DNA of 64,000 nucleotides from Flavobacterium cerinum (GCF_004028155.1 NZ_SBII01000003.1:186001-250000), one strand, 5' to 3'. Positions 44,612 through 54,731 are shown, counted from the first letter of the stretch. Translations and numbers: made by a program. The notes: generated by a model not told the origin, from the letters alone.

Positions 44612-46114
44612 ATGAAAAGAAAAATATTAACAGCCATATTGGCTTTTAGCCTTATAACAACAGTATCAATATCCTGCAGTGATGATTTTATTGAAAGAGA
44701 TGTTCTTTACTCTATAGGATCTGACAACTATTTTAACTCGGAAGAAGAATATTATAAAGGTTTAATTGCTGCTTATGATATTTTACAATCTACTTATGCA
44801 AATGCTATTTTAGGAGAAATTGCTTCGGACAATACCGTATGTGGTGGTGGTGATGCAAATGACGTTATAGGATGGCAGCAAGTAGATTTGATGACACATA
44901 CTCCTGTAAATTCTAATCTTAGAGATATATGGAACTGGATGTTTGCTGGCGTAAACAGAGCGAGCTATATTCTTGAATTTAAAGATAAAACAGAGTTTTC
45001 GGGAAAAGCACAAATAATAGCCGAAGCACGTTTTCTTCGCGCTTACTACCAGTTTGAGCTTGTAAAATGGTTTGGAGGCATACCGATGAAGGGTGATGCA
45101 CGATTTAAATTAGGTGATGAGCTTACTACTCCAAGATCATCTAAAGAAGAAGTATATGCAGCTATAGAAAATGACCTTACGCTTGCTATTGCAGACCTTA
45201 ACCCTATTGCACCTCAGGTAGGCAGGGTTACTAAAGGAGCTGCACAGGCATTGCTTGGAAAAGTGTACCTGTACCAAAAGAAATTTGATCTTGCCGGACC
45301 AATGCTTGAAAATGTAATTACCAGTGGTAATTATGCTTTAGTAAAAGAATCTAACGCTGCTGATAAAGACAAATACAGCAATTTATTTGAAGAAGTAGGT
45401 GAAAACGGAAAAGAATCGGTATTCGAAATACAATATACTGATGTTGAAGGAGCAGGATTTGGATGCCTTCAATGTAGTGAAGGTAATGTAGCTGTAGGTT
45501 TTAGTGGTCCAAGAAATTATGAAGGTCCATTGTTTACTCCCGGTTTTAGCTTTAATGTTCCTACAGCAGAAGCAGAAGCTATTTATGAAGATGGCGATAC
45601 CAGAAAAAAGTATACTATTCTTAATATGAAGGATTGGTCAGCAGAATCTGATGCTGTTTACAGTCCTGGGTATAAAGATACCGGACGTTTTAACAGAAAG
45701 TATATTCCTAGAAAAAGAAGTAAAGAAGCTGCAGGTGACCTTAACCTTACCAACCCTAATAACTACCGTGCTATTCGTTATGCAGACGTTTTATTAATGG
45801 CTGCCGAAGCATTTAGTACTTCTAATCCGGGGAAAGCACAAACCTATCTTAATGAAGTTAGACGAAGAGCTTTTGGAGATAACAACCATGATATTACCTC
45901 ATCGGGAGACGAACTGGTTCAGGATATCCAAGACGAAAGAAGAAGAGAATTGTTAGGCGAAGGACATCGTTTCTTTGACCTTGTAAGGACAGGTAAAGCT
46001 GCCGGAACAATTCCGGGGTACGTAGAAGGTAAAAACAACCTCTTCCCTATTCCTATCGAAGAGATTCGTTTTTCTAACGACAAATGGGAACAAAATCCTT
46101 TATACGCAAACTAA
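44612..46114 (+). CDS. SusD/RagB-family outer-membrane lipoprotein
   Basis: The 500-residue lipoprotein (lipobox TVSISC, lipidated Cys22) is a SusD homologue: ARFLRAYYQFELVKWFGGIP, the TPR-like helical core, NYRAIRYADVLLMAAEA and the closing ERRRELLGEGHRFFDLVRTGKA. It forms the lid of the SusC pore and binds the glycan. It lies 4 bp after susC. Confidence 0.95.
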   Translation: MKRKILTAILAFSLITTVSISCSDDFIERDVLYSIGSDNYFNSEEEYYKGLIAAYDILQSTYANAILGEIASDNTVCGGGDANDVIGWQQVDLMTHTPVNSNLRDIWNWMFAGVNRASYILEFKDKTEFSGKAQIIAEARFLRAYYQFELVKWFGGIPMKGDARFKLGDELTTPRSSKEEVYAAIENDLTLAIADLNPIAPQVGRVTKGAAQALLGKVYLYQKKFDLAGPMLENVITSGNYALVKESNAADKDKYSNLFEEVGENGKESVFEIQYTDVEGAGFGCLQCSEGNVAVGFSGPRNYEGPLFTPGFSFNVPTAEAEAIYEDGDTRKKYTILNMKDWSAESDAVYSPGYKDTGRFNRKYIPRKRSKEAAGDLNLTNPNNYRAIRYADVLLMAAEAFSTSNPGKAQTYLNEVRRRAFGDNNHDITSSGDELVQDIQDERRRELLGEGHRFFDLVRTGKAAGTIPGYVEGKNNLFPIPIEEIRFSNDKWEQNPLYAN

Positions 46115-46120
46115 GACATT

Positions 46121-47668
46121 ATGAAAAAATTTAAAATACTGATAACTTTTGTTCTGGCGTCAATCATGTTTGGCTGTTCAGACGATGAAAATAGCCTGGA
46201 TAGCTTGGAAAACGTAGGTGCTCCAACTAATGTATCGGCCTTATTTACTATTACACAGGATAATACAGGACTTGTAACCATTGCCCCTCGTGGCGAAGGT
46301 GTTGGTAGTTATGACATCTACTTTGGTGACAGCACTGCAGAGCCATCAAGGGTTTTCCCAGGGAAAACCATTAACCATACCTATGCTGAAGGCGTTTACA
46401 GCGTGAGAGTAATTGGTACAACCATTAACGGTAAAACTACTGAGTATATTCATCAGTTAACTGTATCGTTTAGAGAGCCTGAAAACCTTGCTGTAACTAT
46501 TACACCTGTAACAGGAGATTCTTTCTCTATTGATGTAGCTGCAAAAGCCGAGTTTGAAGCTTTCTTTGAAGTATGGTTTGGCGAAGGAGAGAATGAAACC
46601 CCTGTACAGTTTAACGAAGGAGAAACCATTAAGCATACCTATGCTGCGATAGGCACCTATGAAGTAAAAGTAGTAGCCTACAGTGGAGGTGCTGCAACTA
46701 AAACCTTTACACAAAATGTAACAATTACCAATCCTTTGCTACTTCCTATTAATTTTGAAAGTGCAACACTTAACTACTCCCTTACTGATTTTGGAAATGC
46801 ATCTTCGAGTGTTATAGACAATCCTAATGCAAGTGGAATAAACACTAGTACAAGAGTTGGAAAAGCAGTTAAGAACCCAGGTGCAGAAACATGGGCAGGA
46901 ACTACAATAACACTAGATGAGGTAATTGATTTTAATACTTTTAAATCGATAAGGCTTAAAGTATGGTCACCGGCTGCGGGTGTTAAGGTTAAACTGAAAA
47001 TAGAGAACCTAACCGATGGCACTATCAACCATGAAATAGACCAGTTTACAACAGTTGCGAACCAATGGGAAGTGCTTAGCTATAACCTGTCTGCTGCCGA
47101 TTTTAGTAAACAATACTCTAAAGTGATCCTGTTCTTCAATTTTGACGTTGTAGGTGGCGGAGACACTTATTATTTTGATGATATCGAACAATTTAGTTCG
47201 GTTAATCCACTTCCTGTAACTTTTGAAGATGATGTTGATTATAACCTTGTAGGTTTTGGTAGTGCAGTAGGTTCTAAAGTTGCTAACCCGGATGCTAGTG
47301 GAATTAATACAAGTGCTAATGTTGCAAAAATGCTCAAACCAACAGGATCTGAAACATGGGCGGGAGTTTCTTTACCACTTGTTGCTCCTATTGATTTTTC
47401 TGTACAGAAGAAACTAAAAGTTAAAGTATGGTCACCTGCAGCAAACATACCTGTATTGCTTAAACTGGAAAAACATAATGACAACTCTGTTTCAATAGAG
47501 AAATCTGTGAATACAACGGTTGCAAACGAATGGGAAGAACTGACATTTGACTATACCGATGTTGTAAATACCACTGTTCCTTACCAAATGGTCGTTATAT
47601 TCTTTGATTTTGGAACTTCGGGCACCGGAGCAAGCTACTATTATGATGACGTAAAACAATCTAATTAA
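46121..47668 (+). CDS. Surface glycan-binding lipoprotein with PKD-like domains and a duplicated C-terminal module
   Basis: The 515-residue lipoprotein (lipobox IMFGC, then an acidic SDDEN tether) occupies the SusE/SGBP position after susD. Two PKD-like domains (about 35-120 and 122-205, each with a KHTYA/NHTYAEG and xGxYxVxV pattern) precede two copies of a module of about 155 residues (about 207-361 and 364-515). Both copies share NPxASGINTS, ETWAG, KVWSPAA, VANxWEEL and the closing YYxDDIxQ segment. The role is probably glycan capture at the cell surface; the ligand is predicted to be beta-1,3-glucan from the neighbouring GH16 enzymes. Confidence 0.85.
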   Translation: MKKFKILITFVLASIMFGCSDDENSLDSLENVGAPTNVSALFTITQDNTGLVTIAPRGEGVGSYDIYFGDSTAEPSRVFPGKTINHTYAEGVYSVRVIGTTINGKTTEYIHQLTVSFREPENLAVTITPVTGDSFSIDVAAKAEFEAFFEVWFGEGENETPVQFNEGETIKHTYAAIGTYEVKVVAYSGGAATKTFTQNVTITNPLLLPINFESATLNYSLTDFGNASSSVIDNPNASGINTSTRVGKAVKNPGAETWAGTTITLDEVIDFNTFKSIRLKVWSPAAGVKVKLKIENLTDGTINHEIDQFTTVANQWEVLSYNLSAADFSKQYSKVILFFNFDVVGGGDTYYFDDIEQFSSVNPLPVTFEDDVDYNLVGFGSAVGSKVANPDASGINTSANVAKMLKPTGSETWAGVSLPLVAPIDFSVQKKLKVKVWSPAANIPVLLKLEKHNDNSVSIEKSVNTTVANEWEELTFDYTDVVNTTVPYQMVVIFFDFGTSGTGASYYYDDVKQSN

Positions 47669-47672
47669 GACT

Positions 47673-49319
47673 ATGAAAAAGACCTTAAAAAACTTAACAA
47701 AGTTCCTTATGCTGCTTGTTTTAGTGAGCAGCTGCCAGGAAGACGATAAAACCTTTGGTGCCATTGTATCCCCTACAAACCTAACGATCTCTTATGAAAT
47801 TGTAGGTAAAGATGCAGCAAACCCTGACGGAGACGGATCTGGAAAAGTAATACTTAAAGCTACTGCAGATAATGCTACAAGCTACAAGTTTTTATTTAGC
47901 GACGAAACATCTGAAAATTCGCCATCAGGAGAATATACCAAACAGTTTACTAAAAATGGTGTAAATACCTATACTGTAACGGCTGTAGCTTATGGCACAG
48001 GCGGTACCGCTACCAATACCTCTATAGAAGTAACTGTATACAGTGATTTCTCTGATCCTGAAGCGATTCAGTTTTTAACTGCCGGTTCTACCAAAACATG
48101 GTATTGGGCAGCTTCTAAACAAGGCCACCTTGGAGTAGGACCAAATGACAACTCTGATGACAATGCTATTCCTAAATTCTATGGTGCAGCACCATTCGAA
48201 AAAGAACTTGGTTCAAGCAGCTGCCTTTATTTAGAGAAATTAGTTTTCTCTTTAGAGGGAGAAACGATCAAATTTAAGTTAGATACTGATGGAAGCGCTT
48301 TTTTCAACAAATCTTATAACAGTGTTGGTGGAAGTGGAGATACATCTCAGGATCTTTGTCTTACTTATGATACTTCGGGACTTAAAACAGTAACATTAGG
48401 CCCTTCCAACTCTGTAGTACCTACCGGTAAGACAAGAGGGACTTCGATGACTTTTGCTGATAATGGCTTTATGGGCTATTATGTAGGTGCTACAACTTAT
48501 GAAATACTTAAAATAACTGCAACAGAAATGCAGGTTAGAGCTGTAATGGGTAATGATCCTACCCTAGCCTGGTACCATACTTTTACAACTAAAACCATTG
48601 AAGAGCAAAAACAGGCCAGCAATCCTGAGCCATCAAACCTTGTATTTTCTGATGAATTTGATGTTGATGGTGCACCTGATGCATCCAAATGGACAATGGA
48701 ATTAGGTACAGGACAAAGCGGATGGGGTAATAACGAAGCGCAATCGTATAAGGCCGAAAATGCTGTAGTATCTGGCGGTATGCTTAAAATTACGGCTAAA
48801 GCTGAAGCTTTTGACGGGAAACAATACACATCTGCCCGTATGAAAACCGAAGGTAAGTTCGACTTTAAATATGGAAAAATTGAAATTAAGGCCAAACTGC
48901 CTAAAGGCAGCGGAACCTGGCCTGCATTATGGATGCTTGGCGCCAACTATGCAACGCAGCAATGGCCTGCCTGTGGTGAGCTGGATATGATGGAGCACAT
49001 AGGCAATAAGCAGGGCGAAGTACACGCTACCCTGCACTACCCTGGACATTCGGGTGCCGGTGGTGTGGGAGGCTTTACCAATATCCCTGATGTTTCTGAG
49101 ACTTTCCATATATATAAAACAATATGGGATGCCGAAAAAATAAGGTTCTTTATTGATGGTACTCTATACTACACTTTTGCTAATGATGCATCGAAACCTT
49201 TTAATGCTAATTTCTTCCTTATACTAAATGTTGCCATGGGAGGTAATTATGGTGGTGCTATTGCACCGGGATTTGTATCATCAGCCATGGAGGTTGATTA
49301 TGTAAAGGTTTTCCAATAA
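47673..49319 (+). CDS. GH16-family beta-glucanase lipoprotein (laminarinase-like), multidomain
   Basis: The 548-residue lipoprotein (lipobox LVSSC, lipidated Cys22) starts with a PKD/Ig-like domain (about 35-120), then a module of about 190 residues of unclear family (about 125-310) with two cysteines, then a GH16 catalytic domain (about 318-548). The catalytic ELDMME motif gives nucleophile Glu436, Asp438 and acid/base Glu441. Substrate-binding WPALWMLG and GWGNNEAQSY are typical of bacterial endo-beta-1,3-glucanases. The lipid anchor and acidic QEDDK tether suggest surface location, for the first cut of the polysaccharide. Confidence 0.92.
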   Translation: MKKTLKNLTKFLMLLVLVSSCQEDDKTFGAIVSPTNLTISYEIVGKDAANPDGDGSGKVILKATADNATSYKFLFSDETSENSPSGEYTKQFTKNGVNTYTVTAVAYGTGGTATNTSIEVTVYSDFSDPEAIQFLTAGSTKTWYWAASKQGHLGVGPNDNSDDNAIPKFYGAAPFEKELGSSSCLYLEKLVFSLEGETIKFKLDTDGSAFFNKSYNSVGGSGDTSQDLCLTYDTSGLKTVTLGPSNSVVPTGKTRGTSMTFADNGFMGYYVGATTYEILKITATEMQVRAVMGNDPTLAWYHTFTTKTIEEQKQASNPEPSNLVFSDEFDVDGAPDASKWTMELGTGQSGWGNNEAQSYKAENAVVSGGMLKITAKAEAFDGKQYTSARMKTEGKFDFKYGKIEIKAKLPKGSGTWPALWMLGANYATQQWPACGELDMMEHIGNKQGEVHATLHYPGHSGAGGVGGFTNIPDVSETFHIYKTIWDAEKIRFFIDGTLYYTFANDASKPFNANFFLILNVAMGGNYGGAIAPGFVSSAMEVDYVKVFQ

Positions 49320-49411
49320 ACATCTGTTCTCTATAATTCACTTATTTTCAATAGCCAGGAGGTTAGTAACAACTAGCCTCCCTGCCTATTGAGCTTTTTT
49401 AAAAAATTATA

Positions 49412-51712
49412 ATGAAATATAATTTACCAAAATATGTTTTAGCTGCCCTGCTGGCTTTAGGGATTAGCTGCAGTACTGCAAAACAAAATATAGCCGCTGT
49501 TAAAAATACAGGTAAACTTTCTATAGACCGTAAAGTAGATTCATTACTCAGCCTTATGACCCTCGAAGAAAAAGTGGGCCAGATGAATCAATACAACGGT
49601 TTTTGGGATGTAACCGGACCAGTACCTAAAGAGGGACAGGCCGCAAAAAAATATGAACATCTTAAAAAAGGATGGGTAGGCTCCATGCTTAATGTAAAAG
49701 GTGTAAAAGATGTAAAAGCACTCCAAAAAATGGCTGTTGAAGAAACCCGTCTGGGTATTCCGCTTATTTTTGGTTTTGATGTTATTCACGGTTATAAGAC
49801 CATAAGCCCAATACCCCTTGCAGAAGCGGCAAGCTGGGATATGGAGGCCATACAAAGATCGGCAGAGATTGCTGCTGCTGAGGCTGCAGCATCAGGCCTT
49901 AACTGGACTTTTGCCCCGATGGTAGATGTATCCAGAGATGCACGCTGGGGACGCGTTATGGAAGGCGCAGGAGAAGATCCTTACCTAAACAGTGTGATTG
50001 GTGTTGCCCGTGTAAAAGGCTTTCAGGGTGACCTGGGTGAGCTTAGTCTTGCCGCCTGTGTAAAACACTTTGCAGGTTATGCTTTTGCAGAATCGGGTAA
50101 AGATTATAATACTGTAGAAGTGAGCCATAATACATTGCACAATATCATCCTCCCTCCTTTTAAGGCTACTGCCGAGGCTGGTGCTCTAACCTTCATGAAT
50201 TCATTTAATGATCTTGATGGTATACCGGCAACCGGAAATGCTTACTTACAAAGAGAAATACTTAAAAAAGACTGGGATTTTAAAGGATTCATTGTTTCTG
50301 ACTGGGGTTCTTTAGGTGAAATGGTAGGCCATGGATATTCTAAAAACCTTAAACAGGCTACGGAGCAGGCTGCTAACGCAGGAAGCGATATGGATATGGA
50401 ATCATCAGGTTATGTAGAATATCTTGCGGCACTCGTTCGTGAAGGTAAAGTATCTGAAGATAAAATAGACGATTCTGTACGCCGTATTCTGAGAGTAAAA
50501 TTCCAATTGGGGTTATTTGATAATCCATATAAATATTGTGACGAAGCACGTGAGAAGCAAACAATTGGCAAACAGGAATTCCAGGATGGGGTTCTTGATA
50601 TGGCAAAAAAATCGATCGTACTTCTTAAAAATGAAAAGAACCTGCTGCCTTTAAAAAAACAAGGACAGAAAATTGCGGTTATTGGAGCATTAGCAGATGA
50701 TAAAACCAGTCCGCTTGGAAGCTGGAGGATTGCAGCCGATGACAATACGGCAATATCTGTACTGGAAGGAATGCGCAAATATACCGGGAACCAACTGGTT
50801 TATGCTAAAGGCGCTGATGTTGCTTTAGGCACTCCAAAATTCATTGTGGAAACAAAGATCAACACGACCGATAAAAGCGGTTTTAATGAAGCGGTAAACG
50901 CTGCAAAAGCAGCCGATGTGGTTGTTATGGTTTTAGGCGAACATGGACTTCAAAGCGGCGAAGGCAGAAGCCGTACACAGCTTGGCTTACCGGGCGTACA
51001 GCAGGAATTACTGGAAGCGGTTTATAAAGCAAATCCTAACATTGTTTTGGTACTTACCAATGGGCGACCTTTAGTTTTACCATGGGCTGCTGAGAATGTT
51101 CCATCAATCGTTGAGGCTTGGCAGTTGGGTACACAAAGCGGTAATGCTATTGCACAGGTATTGTATGGTGATTATAACCCAAGTGGTAAACTGCCTATGA
51201 CCTTCCCTAGAAATGTAGGGCAGGTGCCTATTTATTACAACCATAAATCTACCGGAAGACCTGGAGGCGATACTCCTACTGAAAGTGTTTTCTGGGCACA
51301 TTATATCGATTCAGAAAATAGTCCGCAATATCCTTTTGGTCATGGTTTGAGCTATTCTAAATTTGAATATTCGAACTTAAAACTAAGTTCCAATGCTTTT
51401 GCATCCAACGGAAAGATAACTGTGAGTGTTGACGTAAAAAATAACAGTACTGTAGATGGTAAAGAGGTGGTTCAGCTTTATATACGCGACCTATTCGGAT
51501 CTGTAACACGACCTGTAAAGGAATTGAAAGGTTTTGAGCTTACCGAAATAAAAGCAGGACAGGTAAAAACAGTAACGTTTACTATAGACGAAAAAACAAT
51601 AGAATTTTATACCGTTAATGATAAATGGGAAGCAGAACCGGGTGATTTTAAAGTGTTTGTAGGCGGAAGCTCTGATACAGAGCTTGAAAGATCATTTAGC
51701 TACTCTAAATAA
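49412..51712 (+). CDS. bglX: GH3-family beta-glucosidase (BglX-like)
   Basis: The 766-residue protein has a lipobox-like LGISC (Cys21) and the standard GH3 layout: an N-terminal TIM barrel with PLIFGFDVIHGYKTI and the nucleophile Asp297 in GFIVSDWGS, the alpha/beta sandwich with KGADVAL and EHGLQSGEGRSR, and a C-terminal fibronectin-like domain (about 670-760). It releases glucose from short beta-glucans in the periplasm, completing the degradation started by GH16 enzymes. A 92-bp gap separates it from the preceding GH16 gene and 9 bp from the next. Confidence 0.93.
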   Translation: MKYNLPKYVLAALLALGISCSTAKQNIAAVKNTGKLSIDRKVDSLLSLMTLEEKVGQMNQYNGFWDVTGPVPKEGQAAKKYEHLKKGWVGSMLNVKGVKDVKALQKMAVEETRLGIPLIFGFDVIHGYKTISPIPLAEAASWDMEAIQRSAEIAAAEAAASGLNWTFAPMVDVSRDARWGRVMEGAGEDPYLNSVIGVARVKGFQGDLGELSLAACVKHFAGYAFAESGKDYNTVEVSHNTLHNIILPPFKATAEAGALTFMNSFNDLDGIPATGNAYLQREILKKDWDFKGFIVSDWGSLGEMVGHGYSKNLKQATEQAANAGSDMDMESSGYVEYLAALVREGKVSEDKIDDSVRRILRVKFQLGLFDNPYKYCDEAREKQTIGKQEFQDGVLDMAKKSIVLLKNEKNLLPLKKQGQKIAVIGALADDKTSPLGSWRIAADDNTAISVLEGMRKYTGNQLVYAKGADVALGTPKFIVETKINTTDKSGFNEAVNAAKAADVVVMVLGEHGLQSGEGRSRTQLGLPGVQQELLEAVYKANPNIVLVLTNGRPLVLPWAAENVPSIVEAWQLGTQSGNAIAQVLYGDYNPSGKLPMTFPRNVGQVPIYYNHKSTGRPGGDTPTESVFWAHYIDSENSPQYPFGHGLSYSKFEYSNLKLSSNAFASNGKITVSVDVKNNSTVDGKEVVQLYIRDLFGSVTRPVKELKGFELTEIKAGQVKTVTFTIDEKTIEFYTVNDKWEAEPGDFKVFVGGSSDTELERSFSYSK

Positions 51713-51721
51713 TATAAAACT

Positions 51722-52486
51722 ATGAAACGATTATCCATACTATTTTTACTTGCAGGTGCTGTAGGTACAGCACAGGTAAAAAAAGGCAAACTGATCTGGG
51801 AAGAGAATTTTGACGGCAAAGCCCTTAATGAGTCGGTTTGGAATTATGAGCTTGGTGACGGATGCCCTAACGTTTGCGGATGGGGTAACAATGAGCGCCA
51901 GGAATATACCAAAACCAATCACCGCCTTGAAAACGGGCATTTAATAATTACTGCCAAAAAAGATGGTGATACCTATACTTCTACCCGTGTTACTACAGCA
52001 GGTAAAAAAGAATTTAAATATGGATATATAGAAGCCAGGGCAAAACTACCTACCGGGCAGGGCATTTGGCCTGCTTTCTGGATGCTGGGTTCTAATATAA
52101 AAGAAGTCGGCTGGCCAATGTCCGGCGAGATCGATATTTTAGAATATGTGGGTAAAGAACCGCATACAGTATTTACATCACTACATACACAGGACAGTCA
52201 TGGCGAAACCATAAATTCTAAGAAAACAAAATTCCCTAAAATAGAAGAAGGTTTTCATACCTATGGGATTAATTGGACTGCCAGCCAAATTGAGTTTTTT
52301 GTAGACGGTAAATCGGTTTACACGTTTGCTCCCGAAAACAAGACTGTAGAAGTATGGCCTTTTAACCAGCCCTTTTACTTTATTGTAAATGTTGCTGTGG
52401 GCGGAAACTTTGGCGGTCCTAAAGTAAATGACACCATATTCCCTCAGGAATTTATAGTAGATTACATCAAGGTGTATTCTAACTAA
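51722..52486 (+). CDS. GH16-family beta-glucanase, single-domain
   Basis: The 254-residue enzyme has a plain signal peptide (cleavage near GTA-Q) and one GH16 domain with EIDILE (Glu136, Asp138, Glu141), CGWGNNERQEYT and WPAFWMLGSN. It lacks accessory domains and a lipobox, so it is likely periplasmic, cutting imported oligosaccharides. It is the second GH16 of the locus, distinct from the surface enzyme, with about 40 percent similar residues around the active site by eye. Confidence 0.92.
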   Translation: MKRLSILFLLAGAVGTAQVKKGKLIWEENFDGKALNESVWNYELGDGCPNVCGWGNNERQEYTKTNHRLENGHLIITAKKDGDTYTSTRVTTAGKKEFKYGYIEARAKLPTGQGIWPAFWMLGSNIKEVGWPMSGEIDILEYVGKEPHTVFTSLHTQDSHGETINSKKTKFPKIEEGFHTYGINWTASQIEFFVDGKSVYTFAPENKTVEVWPFNQPFYFIVNVAVGGNFGGPKVNDTIFPQEFIVDYIKVYSN

Positions 52487-52516
52487 TATTGTTTTTCATT
52501 TGTTGAGTTTGTTAGT

Positions 52517-52546
52517 TAGGGGATCATGCAAGGATCCCCTTTTTAA
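52517..52546 (+). terminator. Intrinsic terminator of the polysaccharide locus (first)
   Basis: AGGGGATC and GGATCCCCT pair across ATGCAA-type loop, followed by TTTTT, 30 bp after the last GH16 stop. Confidence 0.8.
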
Positions 52547-52592
52547 TGGAATAAACTAAACATAACCTTACTTTATATATTATTTTTTCACT

Positions 52593-52629
52593 CAAAGAGC
52601 CCTGATTTTACAGGGCTCTTTGTTTTTTA
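52593..52629 (+). terminator. Intrinsic terminator of the polysaccharide locus (second)
   Basis: AAAGAGCCCTG / CAGGGCTCTTT, a perfect 11-bp stem with a 6-nt loop followed by GTTTTTT, 47 bp after the first. Confidence 0.88.
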
Positions 52630-52657
52630 TACAAACAGGCATAGGGGTAAAGTTGAA

Positions 52658-53416
<759 letters not shown>

Positions 53417-53429
53417 AACTCATCAATCT

Positions 53430-54458
53430 ATGCAAGCAACTATTATTAGCTGGACTACCCAATTGCAATTTTTGGGGTCGGCTTCCATATCTATAGACAG
53501 CATAAATGAGATGGAGCAGAATGCGCCTAATCTTATTTTATATGCATTACCTTTTGTAGCCTTTTTTACGCTGTTGGAGTATGTGATGTTTTATTTTTTT
53601 GAACACAAAAGTCATGATCGAAAAGAAACTATTGGCTCTGTGTTTATTGGAGTAGGAAACTTAACTATAAATACACTGTTGAAGACAGGTATGTTTTATA
53701 GCATTGTATTAATTTATAACCTTGTGCCCTACCGTATGGAATTTAGCTGGTGGTCGCTTATTCCCTGTTTTATACTGTATGATTTTTGTGCCTATTGGAG
53801 CCATCGGATATCACATTACTGCCGATTCTTTTGGGCAACCCATGTGGTACACCATTCGGCTGAACACTATAACCTGACAGTTAGTTTTAGACAGAGCTGG
53901 TTTCAGTACACAAAAGTGATTTTTTTTATTCCGTTAATCTTTATTGGGTTCCACCCTGTAGTGTTTCTTATTGCAAGCCAGCTAAGTGTATTATATCAGT
54001 TCTGGGTACATACAGAGAGTATAGATAAACTACATCCTTTTTTTGAAAAATATTTTGGTACGCCATCCAATCACAGGGTACATCATGGGAGCCAGGAAAA
54101 ATACATTGATAAGAATTTTGGAGCAACCTTTATGATCTGGGATCACTTGTTCAATTCATTTCAATATGAAGAAGAAAAGCCTGTGTATGGCATTACAAAT
54201 CCGTTAAAAAGTAAAAGTGATCCCGTTTACCTCAATATACATGAATTTCAAGACATTATAGCCGATGTAAAAGAAGCAAAAGGACTACGCAAAAAATTAT
54301 ATTTCGTTTTTGCAAGTCCGGGTATTATTGCAAAAATGAAGATCAAACAACCAAAGTATAACATAATAAGAACGTCATGCAAACAACCAGAGAGCAGCGC
54401 CAGTTTCAAAAACAGATCTTTGAATACTTTATCCAAAAAAACAATTCTGTCCAAATAA
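53430..54458 (+). CDS. Sterol desaturase / fatty acid hydroxylase superfamily membrane protein
   Basis: The 342-residue protein has four or more membrane segments and the histidine clusters of the family: HRISHYCRFFWATHVVHHSAEHYN (HxxxH and HxxHH) and, later, SNHRVHHGSQEKYID. These bind a di-iron centre that hydroxylates or desaturates a lipid. The last about 30 residues (after KQPKYN) are polar, look unlike the family, and overlap a second open frame, so the natural end may be variable. No lipid-biosynthetic neighbour indicates the substrate. Confidence 0.87.
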   Translation: MQATIISWTTQLQFLGSASISIDSINEMEQNAPNLILYALPFVAFFTLLEYVMFYFFEHKSHDRKETIGSVFIGVGNLTINTLLKTGMFYSIVLIYNLVPYRMEFSWWSLIPCFILYDFCAYWSHRISHYCRFFWATHVVHHSAEHYNLTVSFRQSWFQYTKVIFFIPLIFIGFHPVVFLIASQLSVLYQFWVHTESIDKLHPFFEKYFGTPSNHRVHHGSQEKYIDKNFGATFMIWDHLFNSFQYEEEKPVYGITNPLKSKSDPVYLNIHEFQDIIADVKEAKGLRKKLYFVFASPGIIAKMKIKQPKYNIIRTSCKQPESSASFKNRSLNTLSKKTILSK

Positions 54459-54637
54459 CAGGTAATCAAACTATCGTCGTATCAGGAAGAGATCAGGGAC
54501 TGGCTTTTACTTTTTTTGACAACAGCTGTACAATTAGTTTTAATGAATTTAGTCTGGACACCGACATAACTGCCGATTTTTGTATTGATACATTTGTATC
54601 GATACTGGCAAACCACAATTTTATATATTATGATTAA
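54377..54637 (+). CDS. Small hypothetical protein overlapping the desaturase gene end
   Basis: An 86-residue frame starts at ATG 54377 inside the desaturase gene (82 bp overlap) and extends 179 bp past it. The composition is protein-like: an amphipathic N-terminal helix (REQRQFQKQIFEYFIQK) and alternating beta-like segments (IVVSGRDQGLAFTFFDNSCTISFNEF). No family is recognised. It could be translationally coupled to the desaturase. The unusually long overlap keeps confidence moderate. Confidence 0.5.
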   Translation: MQTTREQRQFQKQIFEYFIQKNNSVQITGNQTIVVSGRDQGLAFTFFDNSCTISFNEFSLDTDITADFCIDTFVSILANHNFIYYD

Positions 54638-54658
54638 CAAAAATTAGAAACTAACCCA

Positions 54659-54679
54659 ATTTACCATGAACAGGTAAAT
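54659..54679 (+). repeat. Inverted repeat upstream of the ECF sigma gene
   Basis: ATTTACC and GGTAAAT flank ATGAACA. It lies 22-42 bp before the -7 element at 54701, around the expected -33 region. Confidence 0.5.
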
Positions 54680-54700
54680 CATAAAACACAAAAAAGTGCA

Positions 54701-54708
54701 TATCTTTG
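54701..54708 (+). promoter_or_regulatory. -7 element of the ECF sigma operon
   Basis: TATCTTTG matches TAnnTTTG and lies 23 bp before the GTG start. No clear -33 TTTG is found; an inverted repeat occupies that region. Confidence 0.5.
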
Positions 54709-54731
54709 ATTTTGAATGTCAAATAGTATAA

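Noticed and set aside
48497..48946. 149-codon open frame on the minus strand opposite the GH16 gene
   Set aside because: Lies wholly inside a clear catalytic gene; composition is that of a shadow frame.
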